A program made the translations under genes and the position numbers. From contig NZ_NPBJ01000029.1 of assembly GCF_002272075.1 (NCBI RefSeq), forward strand, positions 62,001 to 126,000: a DNA stretch of 64,000 bases, read 5' to 3'. The stretch comes from Terribacillus saccharophilus. Lineage in GTDB: Bacteria > Bacillota > Bacilli > Bacillales > Amphibacillaceae. The notes under the pieces are model-generated. The model worked only from the letters and a program-made list of their open reading frames with translations. It had not been told where the DNA came from and did not search any database. Of the stretch, positions 16,143 to 24,927 are shown one piece after another (position 1 is the stretch's first letter; each line of letters begins with the position of its first letter).

Positions 16143-18180
16143 TATGTATTGCATTGAAAGTGTTGAGATAGGTTAAGAACTCTGACACTTGCAGCGGTTT
16201 GCTGAACATATAACCTTGTGCATAATCACATTCTAAGTTTTGCACCCAAGTCAGCTGTTCTTGGCTTTCTACTCCTTCTGCGACAATAGAAAGTTGAAGT
16301 TTTTTCGCTAATGTTACGATAGAAGAGACAATGGCCTGGTCTTGGAAGTCCTCAGGTAAGTTCGCAATGAAAGCACGATCAATCTTTAGTGTGTCAACAG
16401 GCAATTGTTTTAAATAGTTGAGGCTGTTGAAGCCTTTGCCGAAGTCATCCAGTGCGATACGAATTCCTAATTTCTTCAGCTCCATTATTGTGTGTGCAGC
16501 ACCTTCTACGTCTTGAATTGCGGTTTCCTCTGTTATTTCGATTTCCAGCTTCGTTACATCTACTTCAGGATATAACTCCATTTGTTTGCGAATGAAGCTT
16601 AAGAAGCGATTGTTATAAAATTGCTGGGTGCTGATGTTAACCGCAACATGAAGATCCCGGAACGCTTCTTTATTCATTTCGGCGAAAACAAGTTCAATCA
16701 TCTTCTTATCGAGTGCGATGATGTCTCCGTTCTTTTCTGCCAGAGGGATGAACTGGCCAGGCGGAATAATGCCGTGCGTAGGATGAACCCAGCGGCATAG
16801 AGCTTCGACACCATATACTTGGTCGCCGGAACTTGCCATCTTTGGCTGAAAATAAACTTGTATTTCTCCATTGGCAATAGCGCTACATAATTCTGATTCC
16901 AGCAAAAGCGGCTGTGAGTCATGCAAGCTGTCATTGGCAAAGAACTTGTAATTTGACCTGCCGCTTTCTTTTGCCAAATACATGGCGATATCTGCAAATC
17001 GCATCACTTCCTTACTTGTTGTCCCATTATCAGGAATCAAAGCAATACCGATGCTTGTGCTGACAGTCACTTTCCGGCCTTCAATGAAAAATGGCTCTTC
17101 TACGCTTTGTATGATTGCTTGTGCCAACATTGTTGCATCTTCCTTTTTTGCATCTGGATAAAGCAACGTGAATTCATCTCCGCCAAGTCGAGCAAGCATA
17201 CTTCGTTCTGGAAGCATTCTTGAAAGGCGCAATGTCACAAGCTGAAGCAGTTTATCGCCGAATTTATGACCGAGCGTATCATTGACTGCTTTAAAACGAT
17301 CCAGATCCATAAAGAACAGAGCTGCGGGTTCACTTGTACGCTCTTCTAAATAGCCAAGCAGCTGCTGCTCAAAGTAACGGCGATTCGGAATATTCGTCAA
17401 TTCATCATGGTTTGCGATATATTGTAATCGGTCTGCTTGTTCGGCAAGCTTCTGATCTGTCGACGTGGAGACAAAAGCCAATACCTGTATCAGCAGGATG
17501 ACGAGCATCACGCTAATAGCAAGGTTGATATTATTTGGTGTGAACACCGGTTCTGGCAAAATGGAGCTGCTATTCACATGAACAACAGCCGCTTTCATTG
17601 CTGTATAGTGCATGCCGCAAATGGCAGTACCCATTGTAATTGCGCTGGCAAATTTAAACAGATGCTGTGTTTGGCCAGTCTGGTTTTGGAAGTAGTGAAA
17701 CAATAGCAGAGCGACACAGGATGCTATAATAGCAATTATGATAGATAAGTAGTAATACGGACCGCCATGATGCATCATACCGTCCAAGCGCATGGCCATC
17801 ATACCTATGTAATGCATACTTACAATTGCTGCTCCCATTGAGATACTCCCTGCAAACAGACGGAATGCAGTCATTCTTATAGTAGCAAGATAAAATGCAA
17901 TGGAAGTACCAGTAAAAGCGAAGATCACGGATAAGATGACAAGACCGGGATCATAAGTGACTTCCACGGGCAGCTTATAAGCCAGCATGGATATGAAATG
18001 CATCGACCAGATGCCGAGTGCCATCAAAAGTGAACTGGAGATAAACCAAAAGAATTTCCGCCAGCCTGTCGTACGGTTTATCCTGGAGCACATGTCCAGG
18101 GCGATATAGGATGAAAGAATGGCAATAAATATAGAAACGACAACAAAGGTGACGTTATATGTACCAGTGACTTCCTGCAT
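16120..18180 (-). CDS. MHYT-GGDEF-EAL membrane c-di-GMP turnover protein
   Basis: A 686-aa protein. The N-terminal integral-membrane MHYT sensor has seven helices and three motifs (SMHFIS, SMHYIG, GMHYTA), proposed to bind copper or sense a diatomic gas. A GGDEF domain follows at about 260-420 with an intact ARLGGDEF; the usual RxxD inhibitory site is not seen. The EAL domain at about 430-680 has VEALCRW, VNIST, LDDFGKGFNSL and AEGVES, so both catalytic signatures look intact. B. subtilis DgcC-like and YkoW-like proteins have related architectures. A sigma-B-like promoter sits 49 bp upstream. Confidence 0.92.
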   Translation of the reverse strand: MQEVTGTYNVTFVVVSIFIAILSSYIALDMCSRINRTTGWRKFFWFISSSLLMALGIWSMHFISMLAYKLPVEVTYDPGLVILSVIFAFTGTSIAFYLATIRMTAFRLFAGSISMGAAIVSMHYIGMMAMRLDGMMHHGGPYYYLSIIIAIIASCVALLLFHYFQNQTGQTQHLFKFASAITMGTAICGMHYTAMKAAVVHVNSSSILPEPVFTPNNINLAISVMLVILLIQVLAFVSTSTDQKLAEQADRLQYIANHDELTNIPNRRYFEQQLLGYLEERTSEPAALFFMDLDRFKAVNDTLGHKFGDKLLQLVTLRLSRMLPERSMLARLGGDEFTLLYPDAKKEDATMLAQAIIQSVEEPFFIEGRKVTVSTSIGIALIPDNGTTSKEVMRFADIAMYLAKESGRSNYKFFANDSLHDSQPLLLESELCSAIANGEIQVYFQPKMASSGDQVYGVEALCRWVHPTHGIIPPGQFIPLAEKNGDIIALDKKMIELVFAEMNKEAFRDLHVAVNISTQQFYNNRFLSFIRKQMELYPEVDVTKLEIEITEETAIQDVEGAAHTIMELKKLGIRIALDDFGKGFNSLNYLKQLPVDTLKIDRAFIANLPEDFQDQAIVSSIVTLAKKLQLSIVAEGVESQEQLTWVQNLECDYAQGYMFSKPLQVSEFLTYLNTFNAIHKEKATLI

Positions 18181-18228
18181 GGAAAACCTCCGAGTTGTTA
18201 TGTAGTCAAATAGTCATAGGGATATTGT

Positions 18229-18253
18229 ATACCCGAGGTTTGAAAAAGCAAAC
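18229..18253 (-). promoter_or_regulatory. Putative sigma-B promoter of the MHYT-GGDEF-EAL gene
   Basis: On the minus strand GTTTGC, a 13-bp spacer and a perfect GGGTAT -10 element; the -35 matches GTTTAA at four of six positions. Confidence 0.5.
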
Positions 18254-18307
18254 CAATTTCAGTGAAATTATAGTAAATAATTCTTAAGCAACAGGGAGGA
18301 TTTTCCA

Positions 18308-19309
18308 TTGCGAAATGATTTTATATACGATGTGATTATCGTTGGCGGCGGAACAACCGGACTGTATACGTCCTTTTATACAAAGCTACGGAAGATGACG
18401 ACTTTATTGATTGAAGCTACTTCGGCTTTCGGCGGGAAAGTGGCGCAATTTTATCCAGAAAAGCACATTTATGATGTGGGTGCTTATCCCGTTGCAACTG
18501 GAGAAGAAATGGTCGATAAACTGCTTGAGCAAAGCAGGAAGGCAGAACCGGAGATTATAACAGATGAGTTTGTCGAGCAGATAAGAAAACAGGAAAATGG
18601 AATATTTGAAATCAAAACATCTGCCGGCAAGCTTTATATGGCTCGAACAATTATTCTTACTAGCGGAATGGGAACCTACCAGATGAAACCGCTGCGGCTT
18701 GAGGAAGCGCCTTTATATGAAGGAAAGAATCTGCATTATTATTTGAAGTCACCTGAGAAATTCCGGGATAAGCGTGTCACGGTTTATGCAATGAACCGGA
18801 CAGGCATTGATTGGGCAAGGGCACTTGAGAAGACGGCGAAGGAAGTGACATTAATTAATCAACGGGATTATTTCCTGTATACGCCGCCTCAAGTAATTGA
18901 AGCACTTGAGGAGACATCAATACGCGTGATATACAATCATAAAGTCACCAAGCTATTAGGAAACAGCCAAGGATTGCACACATTATTGGTGGAACAGGAT
19001 GGTCTGCAGATGATGTATGAAACGGATGCGCTGTTATATTATGAAAATGTAAATCTCACGCAGACTCCATTTGCCAGCTGGGGAATCGAAACGGATAAAA
19101 ACAAGGTTATAGTGGATCATAGTATGGCAACTAATGTGTCTGGCATCTACGCAGCAGGAGATGCTGTACATTATGAAAATAAAAATATGCTGATTGCAAC
19201 AGGATTCGCGGAAGCAATTACTGCAGTGAATAGTGCGAAGCTGTATCTGGATCCTTCAGCAAGTGCACAAGTTTATAGTACAATTGAGTACCAAAAAAAT
19301 AGAGGCTGA
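18308..19309 (+). CDS. YumC/YcgT-like FAD-dependent oxidoreductase with degenerate NADPH site
   Basis: Thioredoxin-reductase-like flavoprotein, 333 aa, matching the ferredoxin/flavodoxin-NADP reductase family of Firmicutes. The FAD fold is normal (VIIVGGGTTGLYTSF at the N terminus, GIYAAGDAV near the C terminus). The second dinucleotide-binding motif, normally GGGDSAVDWA, here reads YAMNRTGIDWA, and the following HRRD element is NQRD, so NADPH binding is doubtful. It starts with TTG behind AGGGAGGA. The electron donor or acceptor may differ from true ferredoxin reductases. Confidence 0.88.
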   Translation: MRNDFIYDVIIVGGGTTGLYTSFYTKLRKMTTLLIEATSAFGGKVAQFYPEKHIYDVGAYPVATGEEMVDKLLEQSRKAEPEIITDEFVEQIRKQENGIFEIKTSAGKLYMARTIILTSGMGTYQMKPLRLEEAPLYEGKNLHYYLKSPEKFRDKRVTVYAMNRTGIDWARALEKTAKEVTLINQRDYFLYTPPQVIEALEETSIRVIYNHKVTKLLGNSQGLHTLLVEQDGLQMMYETDALLYYENVNLTQTPFASWGIETDKNKVIVDHSMATNVSGIYAAGDAVHYENKNMLIATGFAEAITAVNSAKLYLDPSASAQVYSTIEYQKNRG

Positions 19310-19327
19310 TAGCAGCCTCTATTTTTG
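19294..19327. terminator. Bidirectional rho-independent terminator
   Basis: AGAGGCTG/CAGCCTCT (19301-19320) is flanked by an A-run and a T-run between convergent genes. Confidence 0.85.
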
Positions 19328-20167
19328 TAGTATTTCACGTTCGAGCATATGGGCTACGCCATCTTTCTCGTTCGTTTCGGTTGTATAGTCACAATGTTGT
19401 TTTACCTCTTCGGTTGCATTGCCCATCGCTACCTTCGTGCCTGCAATCTCCAGCATCGGCAAGTCATTCATGCTGTCTCCGATTGCAATGATATCATCTT
19501 GCTTCATGTCTAATTTTTTTGCTAGTTTTTTCAATGCGTTTCCTTTTGAGGCCTTGTTATCAACAATTTCTAAATTAAAATCGGCTGAAGAAAATAGATT
19601 CAGTCCTTTCTTGCTTAATGTATCAGCCGCAATACGTCGTCTTTCTTCATCAAAGCTTACAATCGTTATTTTATAAATTTCCTTTTCGGATTGGAAGACA
19701 TCGATATAGTCCTCTATCTCTTGGAGATTTGCCTGACCAAGCTGGCGTTCGCGAGCTCTTTCCATCTCACTTCTTTCCGCACTCTGGACGATATCCATTT
19801 CATCCTGAAGCAGCTGTTTTGCTTTACTCGTTATGAATATTTCATTATCCGTGACTATTTCATAATAATAATTCTCTTCATTTAGCCATGTGATTATTTC
19901 TTTTGCGTAAATTGTTTCCATTGGCAAGGAAACGGTCAGATGCCCTTCTGGATCATAAGTGGTGGCTCCGTTTGCTCCGATAACCCAAGTGGAAAGCTGT
20001 TCATTTTGAAAGAGACGCTGTACATCGAAGTTTGCCCTTCCTGTTGCTATAACGATTTCAGCTCCTTTTTGCTGCGCTTTTTTTACTGTGCTGGCATGCA
20101 GGGAGGATATAGTGTAATACTGATTAAGAAATGTTCCATCTAGGTCTATTGCTACTAATTTGCGCAT
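19319..20167 (-). CDS. HAD superfamily (Cof-type) phosphatase
   Basis: A 282-aa HAD-IIB phosphatase with motif I VAIDLDGTFLN, motif II ATGRA, the lysine in NKASKGNALK and motif IV GDSMNDLPML. It is a paralogue of the enzyme at 2871-3767 but clearly diverged. RBS AAAGGAGC. It is a single gene; its substrate is not evident. Confidence 0.9.
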   Translation of the reverse strand: MRKLVAIDLDGTFLNQYYTISSLHASTVKKAQQKGAEIVIATGRANFDVQRLFQNEQLSTWVIGANGATTYDPEGHLTVSLPMETIYAKEIITWLNEENYYYEIVTDNEIFITSKAKQLLQDEMDIVQSAERSEMERARERQLGQANLQEIEDYIDVFQSEKEIYKITIVSFDEERRRIAADTLSKKGLNLFSSADFNLEIVDNKASKGNALKKLAKKLDMKQDDIIAIGDSMNDLPMLEIAGTKVAMGNATEEVKQHCDYTTETNEKDGVAHMLEREILQK

Positions 20168-20226
20168 TTGTTTTTGCTCCTTTACTCCTTTTTTACATAC
20201 ATTCCCTCTTTCGGATAGGATGTAAA

Positions 20227-20255
20227 CTGACGAAATTAGGGTAGTAAAGTATAAT
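20227..20255 (+). promoter_or_regulatory. Sigma-A promoter of the glycosylation operon
   Basis: CTGACG (20227-20232), a 17-bp spacer and a perfect TATAAT (20250-20255) lie 69 bp before the glycosyltransferase start. Confidence 0.55.
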
Positions 20256-20323
20256 AAGGAGTCAAGCCGCTCACAATTTTAACAATACATATAGAATGGT
20301 TCATACCTAATGGAGGGAAAAGA

Positions 20324-21286
20324 ATGGCTGGGAAATTACTATCCGTAATTGTGCCTTCGTTTAATGAAGCGGAAAATGTTAAGCTCTTTTATGAAGAACT
20401 TGCCAAAGAATTACAATACTCACCTTATGACTACGAAGTGATTTATGTGGATGATGGCAGTTCTGATACCACGCTATTGGAACTAAAAGAATTGGCTGAT
20501 ATGCATTACAATGTGCAGTATGTGTCCTTTACGAGAAATTTCGGAAAAGAGGCGGCAATATTGGCTGGCTTCCAACATGCCAAAGGAGATTGTGCGGTCG
20601 TTATCGATGCAGATTTGCAGCATCCGGTTGCGCTGCTGCATGAATTGCTGGCAGGTTTTGAAGAAGGTTATGATCAGGTTATCGCACGAAGAAACAGAAA
20701 AGGTGAAAGCCTTCCACGCAAAGTGCTTTCGACAATGTACTATAAGATCATTAATCGGTTCATCGATGTCCGTATCCAAAATGGGGTCGGGGACTTCCGT
20801 TTGCTCAGCCGCCGGGCTATCGATGCCCTGTTAATCCTGAGTGAGGGCAATCGTTTTTCTAAAGGATTGTTCTCTTGGATAGGCTTTGAGCAGAAGACGG
20901 TTTATTATGACAATGTTTGCCGTCAAAACGGGGAATCGAAATGGTCATTCGGGAAACTGATCAACTATGGAATTGATGGGGTCGTTTCCTTTAATACAAA
21001 GCCATTGCGTGTATGCTTATATGCTGGCTTCATTGTGCTATTTCTTTCACTGGCATATATCCTTTATACATTTGTTGAGGTGCTGGTTCGAGGAGTCATC
21101 ACACCGGGATATTTCACCTTAATTACTGCTATCCTCTTCCTGGGCGGTGTGCAGCTTGTAAGTCTAGGTGTAATTGGGGAGTATATCGGAAGGATCTACA
21201 ACGAAACAAAACGCAGACCGCATTATCTAGTAAAAGATACGAATATCGAGGCAAGGAAACGCTATGAAAAAAATATGGAAGCTTGA
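20324..21286 (+). CDS. csbB: Family 2 glycosyltransferase, undecaprenyl-phosphate sugar synthase (CsbB-like)
   Basis: A 320-aa GT-A enzyme with SVIVPSFNEAENV, the DXD-type region VIDADLQHP, and two C-terminal transmembrane helices, as in CsbB/GtrB/DPM-type enzymes. In B. subtilis CsbB makes undecaprenyl-phosphate-GlcNAc on the cytoplasmic face for lipoteichoic acid glycosylation. The next two overlapping genes (GtrA flippase, YfhO glycosyltransferase) complete that three-component pathway. RBS GGAGGG. The sugar itself is inferred. Confidence 0.88.
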   Translation: MAGKLLSVIVPSFNEAENVKLFYEELAKELQYSPYDYEVIYVDDGSSDTTLLELKELADMHYNVQYVSFTRNFGKEAAILAGFQHAKGDCAVVIDADLQHPVALLHELLAGFEEGYDQVIARRNRKGESLPRKVLSTMYYKIINRFIDVRIQNGVGDFRLLSRRAIDALLILSEGNRFSKGLFSWIGFEQKTVYYDNVCRQNGESKWSFGKLINYGIDGVVSFNTKPLRVCLYAGFIVLFLSLAYILYTFVEVLVRGVITPGYFTLITAILFLGGVQLVSLGVIGEYIGRIYNETKRRPHYLVKDTNIEARKRYEKNMEA

Positions 21287-21668
21287 ATTCACTCGTTTTA
21301 TCATCGTCGGTGTGCTGAATACCATCTGCTATTACCTGGTTTATCTGCTCTTCTATCAGCTTGCAGATGTTTATTATCTTGTATCCCATTGGATCGGGAT
21401 CATTATCAGCATGATTTTTTCGTTTTTCTTGAACAGTTATTTCACATACGGTGTACGGCCGACGTGGCGGAAGTTTTTCCAGTTCCCGCTGACACAGGCT
21501 GTCAATATAGCCGTATCTTCTGTTTTGGTGTACATATTCGTTGAAGGCTTCGGATGGAGTGGTACAGTGGCGCCGATCGCGGCTGTTTTCTTCACCGTGC
21601 CGATCACGTTTGTTATCACAAGTAAAATCATGAAGAATGGACGTGAGGATGTAACACATGAAGCGTAG
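21264..21668 (+). CDS. GtrA family membrane protein (lipid-linked sugar flippase)
   Basis: A 134-aa protein with four transmembrane helices and the GtrA signature FIIVGVLNTICYYLVY and FSFFLNSYFTYG. GtrA/GtcA proteins are thought to flip undecaprenyl-phosphate sugars to the outer leaflet. The gene overlaps the glycosyltransferase by 23 bases and YfhO by 11, so all three are translationally coupled. Confidence 0.92.
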   Translation: MKKIWKLEFTRFIIVGVLNTICYYLVYLLFYQLADVYYLVSHWIGIIISMIFSFFLNSYFTYGVRPTWRKFFQFPLTQAVNIAVSSVLVYIFVEGFGWSGTVAPIAAVFFTVPITFVITSKIMKNGREDVTHEA

Positions 21669-24270
21669 TTGGAAAGTGGTACTGCTCGTTTTAGCAGCAC
21701 TCACATTTGCTGTTTTGGTACACATGCATTTCATCCGGGAATACTTTGACGGTCGTTTCATGCTGGGACCAAATGATGGAATGGCGCAAATGCTGCCATT
21801 TAAGCAGCATTTGTATGAACAATATACGCAGGGGAATTTTTTCTATTCATTCTCCTTTGGGCTGGGCGGCGGTATTTACAGTCAGCTGGCTTATTATTTC
21901 TCGACAAGCATCGTTTATCTGCTCACATTGCTTGTGATAAAGCTCTTGGATATTGCCAATGTGATTGGAAGTCCTGATGTCGTCACATGGGCAAAAGCCA
22001 TCCTGCCAGTTAGTATCATCAGGCTTACAGCGGCGCTCTTACTGGCGGTGGGTGTGTTCCGATACTTACGGATACCGCTTCTGCCTGCTTTTATCGGAGC
22101 GTGCTTTTATGCCGGCAGTGCCATCTATTTCAGGCATGTTGTATATTGGGAGTTTTTCGCCAACGCCTTTCTTTGGCTGCCGCTCCTAGTACTGGGAGTG
22201 GAGAAGATTATTCGAGAGCGGAAACCTTACTGGTTCATTGCCGCAGTGGCTGTATCTGTTTTCGATAATTTCTATTTTTCATACATAAGCTTTGTTTTTA
22301 TTGGAATCTATGTTATAGCTCGGTGGTTCATCAAGTTATCAGAAGATGAATTACCTATCAAATCCCAATTGCTTTATTTCATCCCGGCAGTATTGCTTGG
22401 GTTCGGGATTGGTTCCATTTCATTCATTCCGTCTGTTTATGCTTTTTTGAACAATTACCGACCAGCATTCGAAGATCCGATCCCCTTTTATGGGAACGAG
22501 GATAACATCTTATTCACAAGCAGAACCTTACTTCTGCCGGTATTGTTTGTCTTTTTAATGAGTGTAATAGGACTTTATAAAAACAAGCTGTTCCGCTTGT
22601 TTGCAATGTTAAGCATCTTGTTCATTTTCTTTCAGGGAAGCCCTCGCATAGCGAGTATATTCAATGGTTTTTCAGCTCCGCAATACAGATTTGAGTACTT
22701 ATCTATGTTCGTTGTTGCAGGAACTATCGCTGTGGGAATTACTCAACTGTACAAGGTGAAGAAGTGGCATCTACTGGCTGCGATAGGGATTACAGTTCTT
22801 TTATATAGTCTGTATCTGCACCATGATTTGACACTTGATTGGGCAGATGAATGGGCGAAGTATGTCTGGACAGGAGTAGCGCTTGCGTTGCTGGCATTCC
22901 TTTTCTACTATTTAAAAAGGAAAGCATGGATGTTAGGAATTTGTTTGGTAGTGGTTTTTGCAACGTATATACCGCTGATCAATTCCCATCAGGAAAAGCA
23001 GCTCTCTGATGCTGGGAATGTAGATAATTCCACGCTCCAGCTCCTGACAAGTGACAAATATGCAAGCAATGAGCAGCAGGAACTGATACATGATGTGCTT
23101 ACGTCAGATGATAGCTTTACCAGACTCGAATGGAAAACAGATGACAGTAATAATACAAATATGGTCCAAGGTTTTCCGGGAATCAGTATTTATTCTAGCA
23201 TCCTGAATAAGGAGCTGCTGTTTTTCTATTATCATGATTTGAATATTGATATGAAACGGGAAAGCGTCAGCCGCTATTCAGGCTTTGGGAACAGAGCGAA
23301 TCTATACAGTATGCTGAACGGAAAATATATTATGTTCGATAAACAAAAGGCAATTGCTGCACCATATGGGTTTAGACCGTACATGGAAAGCAGAGATTAT
23401 ATTGTTTACCGGAATGACAACTTACTGCCGTTTGCGAGAGTTACTGCTAATGTATTTCAGGAGAATGACTTGGAAAATCATTCATCGCTCGAACGGGAGC
23501 ATGCAATGCTTGATGGTGTTGTTCTTACAGACGGCAAATCCACTCAAGAGGCAGAATCACTTCCGAATCTGATGGATAAAGTGTCAGTGGAAGCGGCGGG
23601 GGGTACTTATCAAGATGGGCAGCTCCAAGTAGAACAAACAGAAGGCGGTCTGGATCTGCAACTTGATGAGGACTTGCCGCAGACTGGAGATTATTACGTC
23701 AGTTTCTATCTGAAAAACAATGATGTGAGCGCACCATTATATGATTTGTCTGTTAATGAGTTCGAAACAGACAGAAAGTCGCAACAGTCGATTTATCGTA
23801 CGAAAATCGATGAATTGACAATTCGAGTCGAAGCGGCTGATACAATCCGGATACGCCTGCCGGAAGGAAGTTATACCATCAAAAATTTCGGTCTGCAGCA
23901 TGAAGATTACCAAAAGCTTGATTCTGCTGCAGCTCAAGCGGAGGACATTCCGTTTACTATCGGCCGCAGTCAAGTTACAGTAGACTATAATAACCAACAG
24001 GAAGACAGCTATCTAAAAATACCAGTACCTTACGAAAAAGGCTGGCAAGTGTCAGTCAATGGTGAGGAGCAAGAACTTTTGAAAGCAGATTATGCTTTCC
24101 TTGGCGTAGAGCTGCAAAGTGGAGAGAACCACATTGTCTTCACTTATCGGCCACCGTATTGGAATTTGCTGCTTGTTCTGTGTATCGGAAGCCTGCTAGT
24201 CTCACTAGGATGGGGAGTCTTCTTGCGAAAACGTCATATGGCGGGTGAGAAAGGTGAAAAAGAAGCATAA
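21658..24270 (+). CDS. yfhO: YfhO family GT-C type glycosyltransferase
   Basis: An 870-aa membrane protein of the YfhO family. A signal-anchor helix is followed by the extracytoplasmic loop with GPNDGMAQMLPF (the acidic residue of GT-C enzymes), at least twelve helices to about residue 440, then a large extracytoplasmic domain and a last helix before a basic tail. YfhO is the enzyme that transfers the sugar from the lipid carrier to lipoteichoic acid in B. subtilis. The substrate polymer here is inferred from synteny with csbB and gtrA. Confidence 0.9.
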   Translation: MKRSWKVVLLVLAALTFAVLVHMHFIREYFDGRFMLGPNDGMAQMLPFKQHLYEQYTQGNFFYSFSFGLGGGIYSQLAYYFSTSIVYLLTLLVIKLLDIANVIGSPDVVTWAKAILPVSIIRLTAALLLAVGVFRYLRIPLLPAFIGACFYAGSAIYFRHVVYWEFFANAFLWLPLLVLGVEKIIRERKPYWFIAAVAVSVFDNFYFSYISFVFIGIYVIARWFIKLSEDELPIKSQLLYFIPAVLLGFGIGSISFIPSVYAFLNNYRPAFEDPIPFYGNEDNILFTSRTLLLPVLFVFLMSVIGLYKNKLFRLFAMLSILFIFFQGSPRIASIFNGFSAPQYRFEYLSMFVVAGTIAVGITQLYKVKKWHLLAAIGITVLLYSLYLHHDLTLDWADEWAKYVWTGVALALLAFLFYYLKRKAWMLGICLVVVFATYIPLINSHQEKQLSDAGNVDNSTLQLLTSDKYASNEQQELIHDVLTSDDSFTRLEWKTDDSNNTNMVQGFPGISIYSSILNKELLFFYYHDLNIDMKRESVSRYSGFGNRANLYSMLNGKYIMFDKQKAIAAPYGFRPYMESRDYIVYRNDNLLPFARVTANVFQENDLENHSSLEREHAMLDGVVLTDGKSTQEAESLPNLMDKVSVEAAGGTYQDGQLQVEQTEGGLDLQLDEDLPQTGDYYVSFYLKNNDVSAPLYDLSVNEFETDRKSQQSIYRTKIDELTIRVEAADTIRIRLPEGSYTIKNFGLQHEDYQKLDSAAAQAEDIPFTIGRSQVTVDYNNQQEDSYLKIPVPYEKGWQVSVNGEEQELLKADYAFLGVELQSGENHIVFTYRPPYWNLLLVLCIGSLLVSLGWGVFLRKRHMAGEKGEKEA

Positions 24271-24898
24271 AAGAAAACAGCAACCTCTTTTTAAAGCAAT
24301 CGGAACAGTACTTTTATTCGGATTGGGCCTCTTCTTTCTGTTGTTCATTCTATCTGTTGTGGTAGAGAGAGACAGCAATGAGCAGCAGAAAGGCAGAGTA
24401 CTCTCTGAGGATGTCTTAGCTTATCGAGATACGATTGAACAAGAATTGGCCAAATCAGATCAGGAGTCTCTTGCGCCACTTGTTCTCTCTGTCATAATGC
24501 AGGAATCAGGCGGCAGAGGAGATGACCCGATGCAAGCCTCTGAAAGCAAGTGTGGAGAAGTCGGCTGTATCGAGGATCCGGAGGAATCGGTTGCTTACGG
24601 TATTGACCATTTTCTCCGTATGCTGGAGGAAGCGGATGGAGAGGAAGATGTAGCCATCCAGGCCTATAATTTCGGTGCCGGATTTATCGATTTTGTCAAA
24701 GAGAACGGTGGTGCATTCAGTGAAGATCTGGCTGTTCGATTTGCTCAGGAGCAATATAAGAGAGTCGAAAATCCAGAGACTTATCGCTGTATACGGCCAG
24801 AATCAGAAGAGCTGGATGCATGTTATGGCGATATTCATTACGTGAAGGCAGTATATAGCTACTTGCCGGCTGCTGAAGAAGCTTATAAAGAAAAATAA
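24245..24898 (+). CDS. Membrane-anchored lysozyme-like protein
   Basis: A 217-aa protein with a lysine-rich cytoplasmic start, one transmembrane helix (about residues 18-38) and an extracellular lysozyme-like domain of the CwlT/bacteriophage T4-like group. ESGGRGDDPMQASES, the cysteine pair ESKCGEVGCIEDPEES, and AIQAYNFGAGFIDF are family hallmarks, with the glutamate in MQESGG as the probable catalytic acid. It overlaps yfhO by 26 bases, so a cell-wall hydrolase is part of the glycosylation operon. GTG 24245 is used; GTG 24254 is an alternative. Confidence 0.87.
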   Translation: MRKVKKKHKRKQQPLFKAIGTVLLFGLGLFFLLFILSVVVERDSNEQQKGRVLSEDVLAYRDTIEQELAKSDQESLAPLVLSVIMQESGGRGDDPMQASESKCGEVGCIEDPEESVAYGIDHFLRMLEEADGEEDVAIQAYNFGAGFIDFVKENGGAFSEDLAVRFAQEQYKRVENPETYRCIRPESEELDACYGDIHYVKAVYSYLPAAEEAYKEK

Positions 24899-24927
24899 CC
24901 CCCACGCCTAAGCGGATGGGGGTTTAA
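24896..24927. terminator. Bidirectional terminator overlapping the end of the RpiR gene
   Basis: ACCCCCA-CGC/GCG-TGGGGGT stem with a CTAA loop; the stop of the convergent regulator gene lies in the loop. Confidence 0.75.

Noticed and set aside
18183-18241. AAACCTC...GAGGTTT hairpin that could hide the RBS of the MHYT gene
   Set aside because: The sigma-B-like -10 element lies at 18229-18234, so the distal arm would not be transcribed from that promoter.
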